From positions 496,001-560,000 of the forward strand of contig NZ_CP014766.1 in NCBI RefSeq assembly GCF_001611675.1: 64,000 nt of DNA, in the 5' to 3' direction. This document shows, one piece after another, positions 35,347 to 45,367 of the stretch. Position 1 is the stretch's first letter. Each line of letters opens with the position of its first letter. Below the pieces are notes generated by a model. The model did no database searches, was not told the origin of the DNA, and saw nothing but the letters and a program-made list of their open reading frames with translations. Made by a program: the position numbers and the translations under genes. The DNA comes from Pontibacter akesuensis. Lineage in GTDB: Bacteria > Bacteroidota > Bacteroidia > Cytophagales > Hymenobacteraceae.

Positions 35347-36921
35347 TTAGTCTACATTGTCGTGCAGAAAGCGGTTATCGCCTAGGATCTCATTGTCATC
35401 GTTCAGGTTGAAGCGAGAAATGTTGCGCTCTGATGAATGGGCCACTCTGTCCAGCGCCACGTTGCGACGAAGGTAAGCCGGCGTATCCAGCTTCTCTTTG
35501 ATTGCTTCCGTGGTGATCTCTGAACTAAGCATACGCAGGCGCTCACGGCGCTCTTCCGCACGGCGCTGCATCAGCTCACGCTCATCAGCCAGGCGCTGTG
35601 CAGCTTCGCGCTCACGCATGGCCTGCTCGTTCTCACGGGCGTAGTCGTTGTTCTGGAATGTATCGTTAAATGAGTTGTTGCTGTTTCCCTCCAGTTCAAA
35701 AACAATGCGCTGCGGCTGCTGTGGCTGCTCCACAGGGCGGCGCGCGGCGTTGTTGTCTGTTCCCTGCTGGTGCTGCTGTGGCTGTTGCGCAGGCGCCTGA
35801 GGCGCTGCTACAGGTGCCGGGGCAACCGGCTTCGAAACGAAAGCCGCCACCTCCTGCACCGGCTCTGGCGCAGGCTGCTCAACTACTTCAATTTTTTTTT
35901 GGCTGTTCAGGTCAAAAACCGTTTTTTTCGGCTCTATGATTGCCTCTGCATCTCTTGCGAAGCCAGTAGCGATTACGGTTACACGGATGCTCTGACCTAG
36001 CGTGGAGTCGATTCCATGGCCAAAGATAACCTCAGCTTCCTGACCAGCTTTGTCCTGGATGTATTCTGTGATTTCAGTTAACTCATCCATCTCCAGTTCA
36101 GCCTGCTCGCCAGACATAATGGAAAGAAGGATCTTCTGAGCGCCATGAATATCAGTATTGTTGAGCAGTGGCGAAGAAAGCGCCTCTTCAGCGGCGCGCA
36201 GGGCACGGCCCTCACCTTCTGTTGTTGCAGAACCCATCACTGCAGCGCCAGAGTCTTTCATCACTGTTTTCACGTCTTCAAAGTCAACGTTTACCTCAGC
36301 TGTCACCGTAATGATTTCAGCGATAGATTTGGCGGCAGTTGTCAATACGTTATCAGCTTTCGCGAACGCCTCACGGATAGTCAGGTTTCCGAACATCTCA
36401 CGAAGCTTGTCATTCAGGATCACCAGGATCGTATCGCAGTTTTCGCTCAGGTCCTTCACCCCGTTTTCGGCGGCAATTTGCTTCTTCTTGCCTTCAAAGG
36501 CGAAAGGAGCGGTTACAATGCCTACTGTCAGGATACCCAGTTCCTTGGCTACACGGGCAATTACAGGAGCCGCACCAGTTCCGGTACCACCACCCATTCC
36601 GGCCGTGATGAACACCATCTTAGTATCGTTGCTCAGCATCTCTCTGATCTCTTCCTTGCTTTCCAGCGCAGCCTGCTTTCCTTTTTCAGGGTTTGCACCG
36701 GCACCAAGGCCCTCTGTCAGGTTTTCGCCAATCTGCAAACGGTTAGGCACACCACTGCTTTTCAGGGCTTGTACATCCGTGTTGCAAATGATGAATTCAA
36801 CATCCTTGATCCCCTGGTTATACATGTGGTTGACGGCATTGCTACCACCTCCACCTACACCAATAACCTTTATGATAGACTTGTTGCTGGCTGGCAAGTC
36901 AAATGTGTAAGCTGATGTCAT
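35347..36921 (-). CDS. ftsZ: Cell division protein FtsZ
   Basis: Tubulin-like GTPase that forms the Z ring at mid-cell. 524 residues. The GTP-binding core has GVGGGGSNAVNHM, tubulin signature GMGGGTGTGAAPV (residues 108-120) and the T7 synergy loop NVDFEDVKTVM. After residue 330 comes a long Pro/Gln/Glu-rich linker, then a charged coiled segment (REREAAQRLADERELMQ). The conserved C-terminal peptide is LDTPAYLRRNVAL, followed by about 35 further residues. It is the last gene of the dcw cluster, 27 bp after ftsA. Confidence 0.96.
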   Translation of the reverse strand: MTSAYTFDLPASNKSIIKVIGVGGGGSNAVNHMYNQGIKDVEFIICNTDVQALKSSGVPNRLQIGENLTEGLGAGANPEKGKQAALESKEEIREMLSNDTKMVFITAGMGGGTGTGAAPVIARVAKELGILTVGIVTAPFAFEGKKKQIAAENGVKDLSENCDTILVILNDKLREMFGNLTIREAFAKADNVLTTAAKSIAEIITVTAEVNVDFEDVKTVMKDSGAAVMGSATTEGEGRALRAAEEALSSPLLNNTDIHGAQKILLSIMSGEQAELEMDELTEITEYIQDKAGQEAEVIFGHGIDSTLGQSIRVTVIATGFARDAEAIIEPKKTVFDLNSQKKIEVVEQPAPEPVQEVAAFVSKPVAPAPVAAPQAPAQQPQQHQQGTDNNAARRPVEQPQQPQRIVFELEGNSNNSFNDTFQNNDYARENEQAMREREAAQRLADERELMQRRAEERRERLRMLSSEITTEAIKEKLDTPAYLRRNVALDRVAHSSERNISRFNLNDDNEILGDNRFLHDNVD

Positions 36922-36948
36922 ACTGATTTCTCCTGCTCTAATGATGGG

Positions 36949-38259
36949 TTAATAACTTTGTTTGTTGTCTATGTCGTCTGATAAGAAGCCTTTCAGCTTC
37001 TGCAGCAATCCCCCGCCGCTGCTTGAACCAGAACTTTTTTGTTGCTGCTCCACCGGCTTTGAGAAGACCTGCTCCTCTACGTCCGAATGGCGCTCTACAC
37101 GCTGGTCCAGCGGCTGGTATCCTGCCAGAACAAGACCTACGCTTGTGGCGTACATCGGGCTCTTTACAGATTCCACTTTGGAGCGGCCCAGGTGCTCGTT
37201 TGGATAGCCGATGCGGGTGTCCATGCCTGTAATGTACTCTACCAACTGCACTAAGTTCTGCAACTGGGCTCCCCCGCCCGTAATCACGATACCGCCTGCC
37301 AGGCTATTCGCATAGCCTGAACGCACGATCTCGGCGTAAACCAATTCCACAATCTCCTCCATTCTGGCCTCAATGATATAAGCCAGGTTCTTCAGCGATA
37401 TTTCCTTTGGTGTCCGGTCGCGGAGGCCGGGTATAGAGACAATCTCATTCTCAGATGCCTCGTCGGCTATGGCTTTCCCGAACTTCACTTTCAGCTGCTC
37501 GGCCTGGTTTTGCATCACCAGGCAGCCCTGCTTGATATCGGAAGTAATAATGTTTCCTCCAAAAGGAAGAACTGCCGTATGGCGGATGATATTGTCTTTA
37601 AAGATGGCTAAGTCTGTCGTGCCTCCGCCGATATCCACCAGTGCAACACCGGCTTCCTTCTCTTCCTCACTTAAAACAGACATGCTTGATGCCAGTGGCT
37701 CCAGTATAAGTTGCTCTACCTCAAGGCCTGCACGCAAAATGCACTTGTTGATGTTGTTGATCGCATTTGACTGCGCTGTGATGATGTGGAAGTTTCCTTC
37801 CAACCGTACGCCTGTCATGCCAACAGGATCCACAATTCCTTCCTCGTAATCCACCTTATACTCCTGAGGCATCACATGGATGATCTCGCTGCCTGGCGGT
37901 GTCACCAGCCGGTACATGTCGTTGGTGAGGCGGTTTACATCCTCCACCGTTATCTCATGATCCGTTACCTGGCGCGTGATGCTGCCGTTGTGCTGCAGGC
38001 TCTTGATGTGCTGCCCGGCAATACCCACGTTCACCACGCCGATGTTGATGCCCGATTGTCCTTCCGCCTGGCGGATCGCCTTTTTAATGGCCTCGACAGT
38101 CTTATCAATATTGCTCACCATGCCGCGTACCACCCCCTCTGACACGGCTTTACCCATGCCCAATATCTCTAACTTGCCAAACTCATTCTTCCGACCTACA
38201 AGTGCGCAAACCTTGGTTGTCCCGATGTCCAAGCCTACTACTATTTTGTCGTTCTGCAT
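36949..38259 (-). CDS. ftsA: Cell division protein FtsA
   Basis: Actin-like ATPase that tethers FtsZ filaments to the membrane. 436 residues from ATG 38259 (MQNDKIVVGLDIGTTKV); the longer frame would need a TTG and overlap ftsQ. Phosphate-1 VGLDIGTTKVCALVG, SHS2-like region EGVVRGMVSNIDKTVEAIKKA and phosphate-2 VALVDIGGGTTDLAIF are present. The C-terminus GGGLLQKLKGFLSDDI fits the amphipathic membrane-targeting helix. Between ftsQ and ftsZ in the cluster. Confidence 0.95.
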   Translation of the reverse strand: MQNDKIVVGLDIGTTKVCALVGRKNEFGKLEILGMGKAVSEGVVRGMVSNIDKTVEAIKKAIRQAEGQSGINIGVVNVGIAGQHIKSLQHNGSITRQVTDHEITVEDVNRLTNDMYRLVTPPGSEIIHVMPQEYKVDYEEGIVDPVGMTGVRLEGNFHIITAQSNAINNINKCILRAGLEVEQLILEPLASSMSVLSEEEKEAGVALVDIGGGTTDLAIFKDNIIRHTAVLPFGGNIITSDIKQGCLVMQNQAEQLKVKFGKAIADEASENEIVSIPGLRDRTPKEISLKNLAYIIEARMEEIVELVYAEIVRSGYANSLAGGIVITGGGAQLQNLVQLVEYITGMDTRIGYPNEHLGRSKVESVKSPMYATSVGLVLAGYQPLDQRVERHSDVEEQVFSKPVEQQQKSSGSSSGGGLLQKLKGFLSDDIDNKQSY

Positions 38260-38276
38260 ATTGTTGTTTGTGTCTG

Positions 38277-39038
38277 TTATTCGCAAATAATCTGATCTTC
38301 GTACTCTACGTTAACCCGCTTGTAGCGCTCCCAACCCATGGTGGGGAGCACCTCTTTGTAGAGGATGGCTAACTTTTTAAACTTCTCCTCCACCTGCACC
38401 GGCTTTCCAAACTCTATGGTATGGTCGCCGAGTTGGGGCAGGAAGAAAACCTTGCCACTGCCGTCGATGTGCATCTGCACAAGTTGGGCTTTCCAGAACT
38501 CATCCCGCTCCACGAACTGTAGCAGGTCAAGGTAAGACTGCCCCAGGGAATCCCTGAAAAAGCCTTTGTCAGATGGTTTGATTAGTGCTGACTTGGTTAT
38601 TGGTATTACACGAGCGGTATATCTATCGGAGAGCGGAAGTAAGTTTCCCTCTGCATCGATGTAAACATCTTGATCTGATCGTATAATTCTGGCAATAGGC
38701 CTGTTCTGTTTTACACTTACCTGAATATTTCCATCTAAGCCCCTGTACACCTCCGCATCTTTTACAAACTTATGCGCTTCAATGCGTTTCTCAAGGTTTT
38801 TCAGGTTGATGAATTGGTTTGAAAGGCCTTCAATTTTCCGCTCTCCCTCGCGGGTTAGCAGGTCCCTTACTTCCTTATCACCAATAAAGTAATTATTGTA
38901 CTCATTATCAATATTTATTGAAACTTTTTCACAAGTTTTTACATTTTGTCTCGACGATGCAAAACCTGCCAAAGCCCCTATTGATATAAGGCTACAACCT
39001 GCAAAAATTAGAGATTTTATTCTACTATTCAAGCCCAT
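38277..39038 (-). CDS. ftsQ: Cell division protein FtsQ/DivIB
   Basis: 253-residue bitopic membrane protein of the divisome. One membrane segment near residues 9-27 (LIFAGCSLISIGALAGFA) is followed by a periplasmic POTRA-like region (IEGLSNQFINLKNLEKRIEAHKFVKDAEVYRGLDGNIQVSVKQNRPIARI) and a beta domain. Sequence is divergent, as usual for FtsQ in Bacteroidota; identity rests on topology, POTRA pattern and position between murC and ftsA. Its start overlaps the end of murC by 14 bp. Confidence 0.88.
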   Translation of the reverse strand: MGLNSRIKSLIFAGCSLISIGALAGFASSRQNVKTCEKVSINIDNEYNNYFIGDKEVRDLLTREGERKIEGLSNQFINLKNLEKRIEAHKFVKDAEVYRGLDGNIQVSVKQNRPIARIIRSDQDVYIDAEGNLLPLSDRYTARVIPITKSALIKPSDKGFFRDSLGQSYLDLLQFVERDEFWKAQLVQMHIDGSGKVFFLPQLGDHTIEFGKPVQVEEKFKKLAILYKEVLPTMGWERYKRVNVEYEDQIICE

Positions 39039-40434
39039 CTCTGTTATTTTCTAAAATATTTTTAATAGGCCTAACCAGCGTATCAATGTCACCGGCGCCA
39101 AGCGTCGCTAAAACATCGAAATCTGGCTCCAATCGCAGTTTTTCCACTACTTCCTCTTTTCGCATCAGCCTTTTAACCGGGCAATTTACCTGGCTCAGAA
39201 TGATGTCGGAAGTCACGCCCGGAATCGGTTTTTCACGCGCCGGGTAAATGTCGAGCAGCACCAGCTCGTCCGCCTTGCTCAGGCTCTCCGCAAACTCGCT
39301 TGCGAAATCCTTTGTGCGGCTGAAAAGGTGGGGCTGAAATATCACTTTAATTCTCTTGCTCGGGTATAGTGCCCGCAGTGAATTCATGAACGCATCAATC
39401 TCTTTGGGGTGATGCGCGTAGTCGTCAATATAAACTTTTCCGTTGCCTTCGTACACAAACTCGAAGCGGCGCTTCACACCGGTAAAGGCCTCGACTCCCG
39501 CTCTGATTTTAGCTGCCGGCACCTCCAGAACCTCGGCAGCAAGTATGGCCGCGAGCGTGTTCTCCGCATTGTGAAAACCGGGTACGCCAAGCTTCATACT
39601 TTGTATGTTACCGTAAGGGCTCTGCACATCAAACTCAAACCAACGCCCGTTAATATTCAGGTTCTCTACATGGGCCGCTCCATTGTCTAAACTATACTTC
39701 ACCACCTGCACTCCCTCCTGTACTTTTTCTGTCAGGCGAGAATCCACTGAGGCATGTATAAACAGGAATCCACCCGGCTTTACCTGGCTAATGAACCGCT
39801 GGAAAGTCCGGATCAGTTCCTCGCCGTCGCCATAAATATCTAAGTGGTCTGGGTCTGCGGAAGTTACAATTGCCACATCCGGAAACAAGGTTAGGAAAGA
39901 GCGGTCGTACTCATCAGCTTCCACCACTACCACCTCTTTCGCCGCCGAGCCGTTTCCGATCAGCAGGTTGGAATTGAGGTTGGTGGAAATGCCACCCAGA
40001 AACGCCGAACAGTCCACCCCTGCGTGGTGCAGCAGGTGCGCCACAATGCTGGAAGTGGTCGTTTTGCCATGCGTTCCGGCCACCGCCACCGTATAGGCCG
40101 AGCCGGTAATAATGCCCAGTACCTCCGATCGCTTTTTGATGGTGTATTGCTGTTCCTTCAGGTAATTCCACTCGTTGTGCTCGGCAGGTATGGCTGGCGT
40201 AAGCACGACCAACGTTTCCTCCTTATGCTGCAGTAATTCCTGCGGCAGGTTGTTTATATCGTCCTCGTAATGCACAACTATTCCCTCCTGCTCCAGGGCC
40301 TCGGTCAGTGCGGTGCGGGTTTTATCGTATCCCCACACCGGAAAGCCCTTGGCTTTGAACCAGCGTGCTATGGCGCTCATGCCGATACCGCCAATGCCCA
40401 AAAAGTAGATATAGCTGTAGTCCTCGAGTTTCAC
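39025..40434 (-). CDS. murC: UDP-N-acetylmuramate-L-alanine ligase
   Basis: Adds L-alanine to UDP-MurNAc, the first amino acid of the peptidoglycan stem. 469 residues. N-terminal FLGIGGIGMSAIARWF, ATP loop VAGTHGKTTTSS (residues 118-129), central EADEYDRSFLTLFPD and C-terminal DDYAHHPKEIDAFM are diagnostic. The start is GTG at 40434, which overlaps the murG stop as GTGA. Confidence 0.95.
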   Translation of the reverse strand: MKLEDYSYIYFLGIGGIGMSAIARWFKAKGFPVWGYDKTRTALTEALEQEGIVVHYEDDINNLPQELLQHKEETLVVLTPAIPAEHNEWNYLKEQQYTIKKRSEVLGIITGSAYTVAVAGTHGKTTTSSIVAHLLHHAGVDCSAFLGGISTNLNSNLLIGNGSAAKEVVVVEADEYDRSFLTLFPDVAIVTSADPDHLDIYGDGEELIRTFQRFISQVKPGGFLFIHASVDSRLTEKVQEGVQVVKYSLDNGAAHVENLNINGRWFEFDVQSPYGNIQSMKLGVPGFHNAENTLAAILAAEVLEVPAAKIRAGVEAFTGVKRRFEFVYEGNGKVYIDDYAHHPKEIDAFMNSLRALYPSKRIKVIFQPHLFSRTKDFASEFAESLSKADELVLLDIYPAREKPIPGVTSDIILSQVNCPVKRLMRKEEVVEKLRLEPDFDVLATLGAGDIDTLVRPIKNILENNRDGLE

Positions 40435-41543
40435 TTGATTAACTTTAACAGTTCCGTTACAATATCTGAGGCCGCATTTGGGCGGGCCATCTTCCGTATG
40501 TTTTGCTGCAAGCGCTGCTGCTCCTGCTCATCTTTCGCCAACTGCAGCGCTGTGGGCACCAGTTTCTCGTTTGCCTCCACGTCTCGCACAAGTATAGCGG
40601 CCTGCTGTTGCACCAATGCCATCGCGTTCTTTGTCTGATGGTCTTCGGCCACGTTGGGTGAAGGCACCAGCACAGCGGGTTTCCCGGCCAGGCAAAGCTC
40701 TGAGATCGAAAGTGCACCGGCTCTGGAGATAACCACATCCGCCGCGGCATAGGCCAAATCCATTTGCCTGATAAAATCAAACGCCCGGATTCCCTGCTGC
40801 TTATACTTGCTCTCCAGTTCCTGTGCCTGGGGGTAAAAAGCCTTTCCGGTTTGCCAGATCAGCTGATAACCCGCGGCGGCTATACTTTCCAGGCCAGCGG
40901 CCATACTTAAGTTGATCGTTCTGGCACCCAGGCTTCCGCCAATCACCAGTATTGTTTTCTTCTCTGCACTTAGGCCAAAGTGCTGCAGTGCCTCTTGTCT
41001 TTTTCCTGCCAAGTTCATGATGTCCGCACGCACCGGGTTTCCGGTGAGCACCAACTTATCAGCCGGAAAAAAAGCCTCCATGTTCGGGTAGGCCACACAT
41101 ACTTTCTGCACCCGCTTGGCCAGCACTTTATTCGTGATACCGGCATAGGAATTCTGCTCCTGTATCAGCGCCGGAATACCTTTAGAAGTGGCAGCATACA
41201 ATAGCGGCCCGCTGGCATAGCCTCCCACGCCAACCACGGCATCCGGCTTGAACTCTTTGATGATTTTGTGCGACGCACGCACGCTTGAAATCACTTTGAA
41301 CGGGAAAGACAGGTTGTCCAGTGTCAGGCGGCGCTGCAGACCGCTGATCCAAAGACCAACGATTTTATAGCCTGCCTCCGGCACCCGCGTCATTTCCATT
41401 CGCCCCTGGGCTCCCACAAAAAGTATTTCAGTAGCAGGATTCACCGTGCGCAGTTCATTCGCAATCGCCACAGCCGGGTATATGTGCCCGCCCGTGCCGC
41501 CGCCACTGATTATCACGCGATATGGTTGACCCTGCTTAGGCAT
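40431..41543 (-). CDS. murG: UDP-N-acetylglucosamine transferase, lipid II synthesis
   Basis: Membrane-associated GT28 glycosyltransferase that adds GlcNAc to lipid I to make lipid II. 370 residues. N-terminal donor/acceptor loop ISGGGTGGHIYPAVA, second loop GVGGYASGP, LIQEQNSYAGITNK, GGSLGAR and the UDP-GlcNAc site SRAGALSISEL are present. Overlaps murC (4 bp) and ftsW (8 bp). Confidence 0.96.
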   Translation of the reverse strand: MPKQGQPYRVIISGGGTGGHIYPAVAIANELRTVNPATEILFVGAQGRMEMTRVPEAGYKIVGLWISGLQRRLTLDNLSFPFKVISSVRASHKIIKEFKPDAVVGVGGYASGPLLYAATSKGIPALIQEQNSYAGITNKVLAKRVQKVCVAYPNMEAFFPADKLVLTGNPVRADIMNLAGKRQEALQHFGLSAEKKTILVIGGSLGARTINLSMAAGLESIAAAGYQLIWQTGKAFYPQAQELESKYKQQGIRAFDFIRQMDLAYAAADVVISRAGALSISELCLAGKPAVLVPSPNVAEDHQTKNAMALVQQQAAILVRDVEANEKLVPTALQLAKDEQEQQRLQQNIRKMARPNAASDIVTELLKLIK

Positions 41544-42696
41544 TTACCTGTGTTTTCAAAGTTGAATTTACAGCTGTGGCATTGCGCTTTTCTTCCATGT
41601 CAGTTCGGCTCACGCTAAGTATAATGCCGATGGAAATGCCTGTAAAGATCAGCGAAGTTCCTCCCATACTTAAGAGCGGCAGCGGCAAACCCGTAATGGG
41701 CCCTAAACCAACGGCCACCGCCATGTTCACCATCCCTTGCATCACCAGACTAAAACAAACACCGGCAGACAACAAGCTGGCAAAGGCGCCATTGCTCTTT
41801 GTCACCGTTACCAACCCGCGATACAGAAAAGCCAGGTACAGGAAAAGCACCACGACTCCGCCCACCAAACCATACTCCTCCAGGATGATGGCATAGATAA
41901 AGTCAGAGTATGGGTGCGGCAGAATATCGCGCTGGTCGCTGTTGCCTGGGCCTTTGCCCAACACACCGCCCGTTGCGATGGCAATATAGGATTGCTCTAA
42001 CTGGAACGGAACCTCCGACGGGTCCATGAAATCTTCGAAGCGGCTAACGGCGGTGTCCATTCGCTGGCCCAAAGCCAGGGCTGTGGTGCCCACCACCCCA
42101 ACTACCAGCACCATCACAGCCAGTTGTTTCAGGGGAACTCGGCCGATAAACATCAGCAGCACACAGGTAATGAACAACAGTACTGCTGTAGACGTGTTGG
42201 TCAGCGCAATCAGGCCACAGATGAAACCGGTCCAGAGTACCATCGGTAACAGGGCGCTTTTCCAGTTATCCACCCCATCCTGCCTTTTGGAAAGCATACT
42301 AGCCAGGTAAGAGATCAGGGCCAATTTTGCCAAATCCGAAGGCTGGAACGTTTGGTTGATTACCGGGATAGTGATCCAGCGGGATGCCTCGTTGATGTTA
42401 GAGCCGTAGAAAAAGGTAAAGATCAAAAGCGGAGCCGATACAATCAGCGCCACCAGCGACAGGCGCGAGTAATAGCGGTAAGGCACTTTGTGTGCAATCC
42501 ACATAAAACCAAGGCCGACCAGGATCAGGGATGTGTGCTTAAACAGGAAATACTCCGTATTCCCCTCCATCATCTTGTATGCCAGCGTACCTGTGGCAGA
42601 GTAAACCACCGCCACGCTGATCAGCGAGAACGCGATTACGATACCCCACAATACGGGGTCGCCTTTCAGGTTTTTCTGTAACCACTGCTTTATCAT
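41536..42696 (-). CDS. ftsW: Peptidoglycan glycosyltransferase FtsW (SEDS family)
   Basis: 386-residue SEDS-family membrane protein with about ten hydrophobic segments; polymerises lipid II at the septum with the FtsI transpeptidase. The SEDS signatures RWITIPVINQTFQPSDLAKLALI, and the C-terminal GLPLPLLSMGGTSLIF are clear. In the dcw order it lies between murD and murG. Confidence 0.94.
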   Translation of the reverse strand: MIKQWLQKNLKGDPVLWGIVIAFSLISVAVVYSATGTLAYKMMEGNTEYFLFKHTSLILVGLGFMWIAHKVPYRYYSRLSLVALIVSAPLLIFTFFYGSNINEASRWITIPVINQTFQPSDLAKLALISYLASMLSKRQDGVDNWKSALLPMVLWTGFICGLIALTNTSTAVLLFITCVLLMFIGRVPLKQLAVMVLVVGVVGTTALALGQRMDTAVSRFEDFMDPSEVPFQLEQSYIAIATGGVLGKGPGNSDQRDILPHPYSDFIYAIILEEYGLVGGVVVLFLYLAFLYRGLVTVTKSNGAFASLLSAGVCFSLVMQGMVNMAVAVGLGPITGLPLPLLSMGGTSLIFTGISIGIILSVSRTDMEEKRNATAVNSTLKTQVNA

Positions 42697-42720
42697 ACCT
42701 TTGGCTTTAACTTGAATTCT

Positions 42721-44064
42721 TTATTTCTTCAGCACTATCTTCTCCACAGCCTCTATAAAGCGCTGTCCACGGTGTTCGTAATTGTTAAAAAGATCGAAGC
42801 TGGCGCAAGCCGGCGACAGCAACACCACATCGCCGGGTTCAGAAAGCGACCGGCTCAGGCGCACCGCATACTCGATGGATGTTGTTTCGGCTACAATCGG
42901 CACTACCCGGCCAAAAGCCTCCTGCAGCTTCTTGTTGTCCTCGCCCAGGCAAATCAGCACCTTCACTTTTTCGCGGGCCAAATCGACTAGCGTACTGTAG
43001 TCGTTGCCTTTGTCCACGCCGCCGGCAATCCAGACAATCGGCTGCTTGATACCTTCCAATGCGTACCACACGGCCTCCACGTTGGTGGCTTTGGAGTCGT
43101 TGATGTAGGTTACCTCTTTCGCCTCTCCAACCAACTGCATCCGGTGCTCAGCATTCTCAAAAGTGGCCAATGCCTGCTCAATAACTGCATCTTCCACGCC
43201 CAGCAGTTTGGCTACCGCTACGGCCGCCATGGTATTGTACTGGTTGTGCATGCCTATCAGCGGCGAGTTGAACGTGTCTATACTTGCCTCGTAAAACTTC
43301 TCGTTTACTTTAATCTCGTCGCCTTCAAAGTACACCTTTGCACTTTCAGCTCCCTTCAATGAAAACGGCACAGCGGTGCCGGCAAAGTCTGACGCATTAA
43401 ATGTCCTGGCTATATTCTCGTCATCTGCGTTAAACAGGAAAAAATCTGCGCCGGTCATATTCTGCGCCACACGCAGTTTAGAGTCCGCATATTTCTCCAT
43501 GCTGTATTCGTAGCGGTCGAGGTGATCGGGCGTGATGTTTGTGAGCACCGCGATGTGCGCCTTGAACTGGTACATATTGTCCAGTTGAAAGCTGCTCAGC
43601 TCCACCACGTAGTAGTCATACTTGTTCTCGATCACCTTTTCGGCCAGACTCTCTCCTATGTTTCCCGCCAAGCCTACATTCAGGCCTGCGCTTTTCAGCA
43701 GGTGGTAAGTTAGCAGCGTTGTCGTAGTTTTGCCGTTGGTGCCCGTGATGCAGATAAACTTCGCAACGGTGTACCGGCCTGCAAACTCAATCTCCGAAAT
43801 AACAGGAATCCCTTTTTCAACGGCCTCTTTTATAATCGGCGCCTTATCCGGAATACCCGGGCTTTTGATGATCTGATCGGCGGCAAGTATGCGCTCAGTG
43901 GAATGTGTCCCCTCTTCGAACGGAATATTTTCCGCAGTCAACCGCTCTTTATACTGCTGCTTTATTTCTCCTTTATCAGACACAAACACCTCGAGCCCCT
44001 TTGCCTTTGCCAGCAAAGCGGCTCCTACACCACTCTCTCCTGCTCCTAGTATCGCTAGTTTCAT
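42721..44064 (-). CDS. murD: UDP-N-acetylmuramoyl-L-alanine-D-glutamate ligase
   Basis: Adds D-glutamate to UDP-MurNAc-L-Ala. 447 residues. N-terminal Rossmann GAGESGVGAALLAKAKG, ATP loop ITGTNGKTTTTLL (from residue 106), ELSSFQLDNM, NITPDHLDRY and C-terminal INDSKATNVEA are family hallmarks. A stretch of GTTCGT-like repeats lies just upstream of its ATG (44065-44090). Confidence 0.96.
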   Translation of the reverse strand: MKLAILGAGESGVGAALLAKAKGLEVFVSDKGEIKQQYKERLTAENIPFEEGTHSTERILAADQIIKSPGIPDKAPIIKEAVEKGIPVISEIEFAGRYTVAKFICITGTNGKTTTTLLTYHLLKSAGLNVGLAGNIGESLAEKVIENKYDYYVVELSSFQLDNMYQFKAHIAVLTNITPDHLDRYEYSMEKYADSKLRVAQNMTGADFFLFNADDENIARTFNASDFAGTAVPFSLKGAESAKVYFEGDEIKVNEKFYEASIDTFNSPLIGMHNQYNTMAAVAVAKLLGVEDAVIEQALATFENAEHRMQLVGEAKEVTYINDSKATNVEAVWYALEGIKQPIVWIAGGVDKGNDYSTLVDLAREKVKVLICLGEDNKKLQEAFGRVVPIVAETTSIEYAVRLSRSLSEPGDVVLLSPACASFDLFNNYEHRGQRFIEAVEKIVLKK

Positions 44065-44095
44065 AGTTCGTTGTTCGTGTTTCGTTAGGTCCTAC

Positions 44096-45316
44096 TTATC
44101 TTAATTTTAAAGTTGCCAGGGTGAGAATGGCGAGCATGATGCCCACAATCCAGAAGCGCCCAACAATTTTCGACTCGTGGTAGCCTAGCTTCTGGTAGTG
44201 GTGGTGCAGCGGCGACATCTGAAAAATGCGCCTGCCCTCGCCATACTTCTTCCGGGTATACTTAAAGTAGCTCACCTGCAGCATCACCGACAGGCTCTCC
44301 ACCAGGAAAATGCCGCACAGAATTGGGATAAGCAGCTCCTTGCGCACGATCAGGGCCAACACCGCGATGATGCCCCCGATGGCCAAACTGCCTGTATCGC
44401 CCATGAATACCTGCGCCGGATAGGTGTTATACCACAGGAAACCCACGCATGCCCCCACAAAGGCAAGGCAGAAAATAGCCAACTCACCAGAGTTAGGGAT
44501 AAACATAATGTCGAGGTAATCAGCAAAAATGGTGTTACCAGACACGTAAGTAAAAATAGCCAGCGTTGTGCCGATAATGGCAGACGTACCTGCCGCTAAT
44601 CCATCAATACCGTCTGTCAGGTTTGCGCCGTTTGATACCGCCGTGATTACCAGGATCACGAATGGAATGTAGAGGTAGCAGGACCAGTTCTGGAATAGCG
44701 GACCAGCAAAAGCAAACAGGTTGCAGTAGTCCAGTTCGTTGTTCTTCCGGAAAGGAATGGTAGTGATCATACTGTGCACGTCTAAAAATCTGCCCGAGGC
44801 ATTAACCGCTGAGGTAGAGCCATCACTGAACAGGTACTGGCGCACCACCACATCCTCGTTGAAGTATAGCGTCAGCCCCACGATTAAACCTAACCCTACC
44901 TGGCCTAAAATTTTGAAGCGCCCGGCAAGACCTTCCTTATTTTTCTTGAAAACCTTGATGTAGTCATCCAGAAAGCCAATCGTGCCCAGCCATACAGTAG
45001 AGAACAGCATCAGCTGGATGTAAATATTGTCGAGTCGGGCAAACAGCAACACCGGCACAAGTATGGCCATCAGGATAATGAGACCGCCCATGGTTGGCGT
45101 GCCTTTCTTCTGCATCTGGCCTTCCAGCCCCAGGTCGCGAATGGACTCGCCTACCTGCTTGCGCTGTAAAACCTTTATCAATCTGCCGCCAAAAATCATC
45201 GCTATCAACAGCGAAACGAGAGTCGCCATACCTGCCCGGAAAGAGATGTATTGGAATACACCCGCTCCAAAAAGATCGAATTCGCGGTCGAGGTATGTAA
45301 AGAGGTGGTAAAGCAT
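44096..45316 (-). CDS. mraY: Phospho-N-acetylmuramoyl-pentapeptide-transferase
   Basis: Integral membrane enzyme that joins UDP-MurNAc-pentapeptide to undecaprenyl phosphate, producing lipid I. 406 residues with about ten membrane segments. [11 protein letters not shown], catalytic Asp pair [20 protein letters not shown] and [12 protein letters not shown] are conserved. It is longer than the usual roughly 360 residues because of a polar loop around residues 155-205 (including [20 protein letters not shown]), a feature of Bacteroidota MraY. Confidence 0.95.
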   Translation of the reverse strand: MLYHLFTYLDREFDLFGAGVFQYISFRAGMATLVSLLIAMIFGGRLIKVLQRKQVGESIRDLGLEGQMQKKGTPTMGGLIILMAILVPVLLFARLDNIYIQLMLFSTVWLGTIGFLDDYIKVFKKNKEGLAGRFKILGQVGLGLIVGLTLYFNEDVVVRQYLFSDGSTSAVNASGRFLDVHSMITTIPFRKNNELDYCNLFAFAGPLFQNWSCYLYIPFVILVITAVSNGANLTDGIDGLAAGTSAIIGTTLAIFTYVSGNTIFADYLDIMFIPNSGELAIFCLAFVGACVGFLWYNTYPAQVFMGDTGSLAIGGIIAVLALIVRKELLIPILCGIFLVESLSVMLQVSYFKYTRKKYGEGRRIFQMSPLHHHYQKLGYHESKIVGRFWIVGIMLAILTLATLKLR

Positions 45317-45367
45317 CTAAATGGTGTTCGGTAATTCTTTGGCTAAATTTTAAGTTGATTAGAGTGG

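Noticed and set aside
35700-35900. Low-complexity Gln/Pro/Ala region in ftsZ as a possible frameshift or insertion
   Set aside because: Variable acidic/Gln-Pro linkers are normal between the FtsZ core and its C-terminal peptide, which is intact here.
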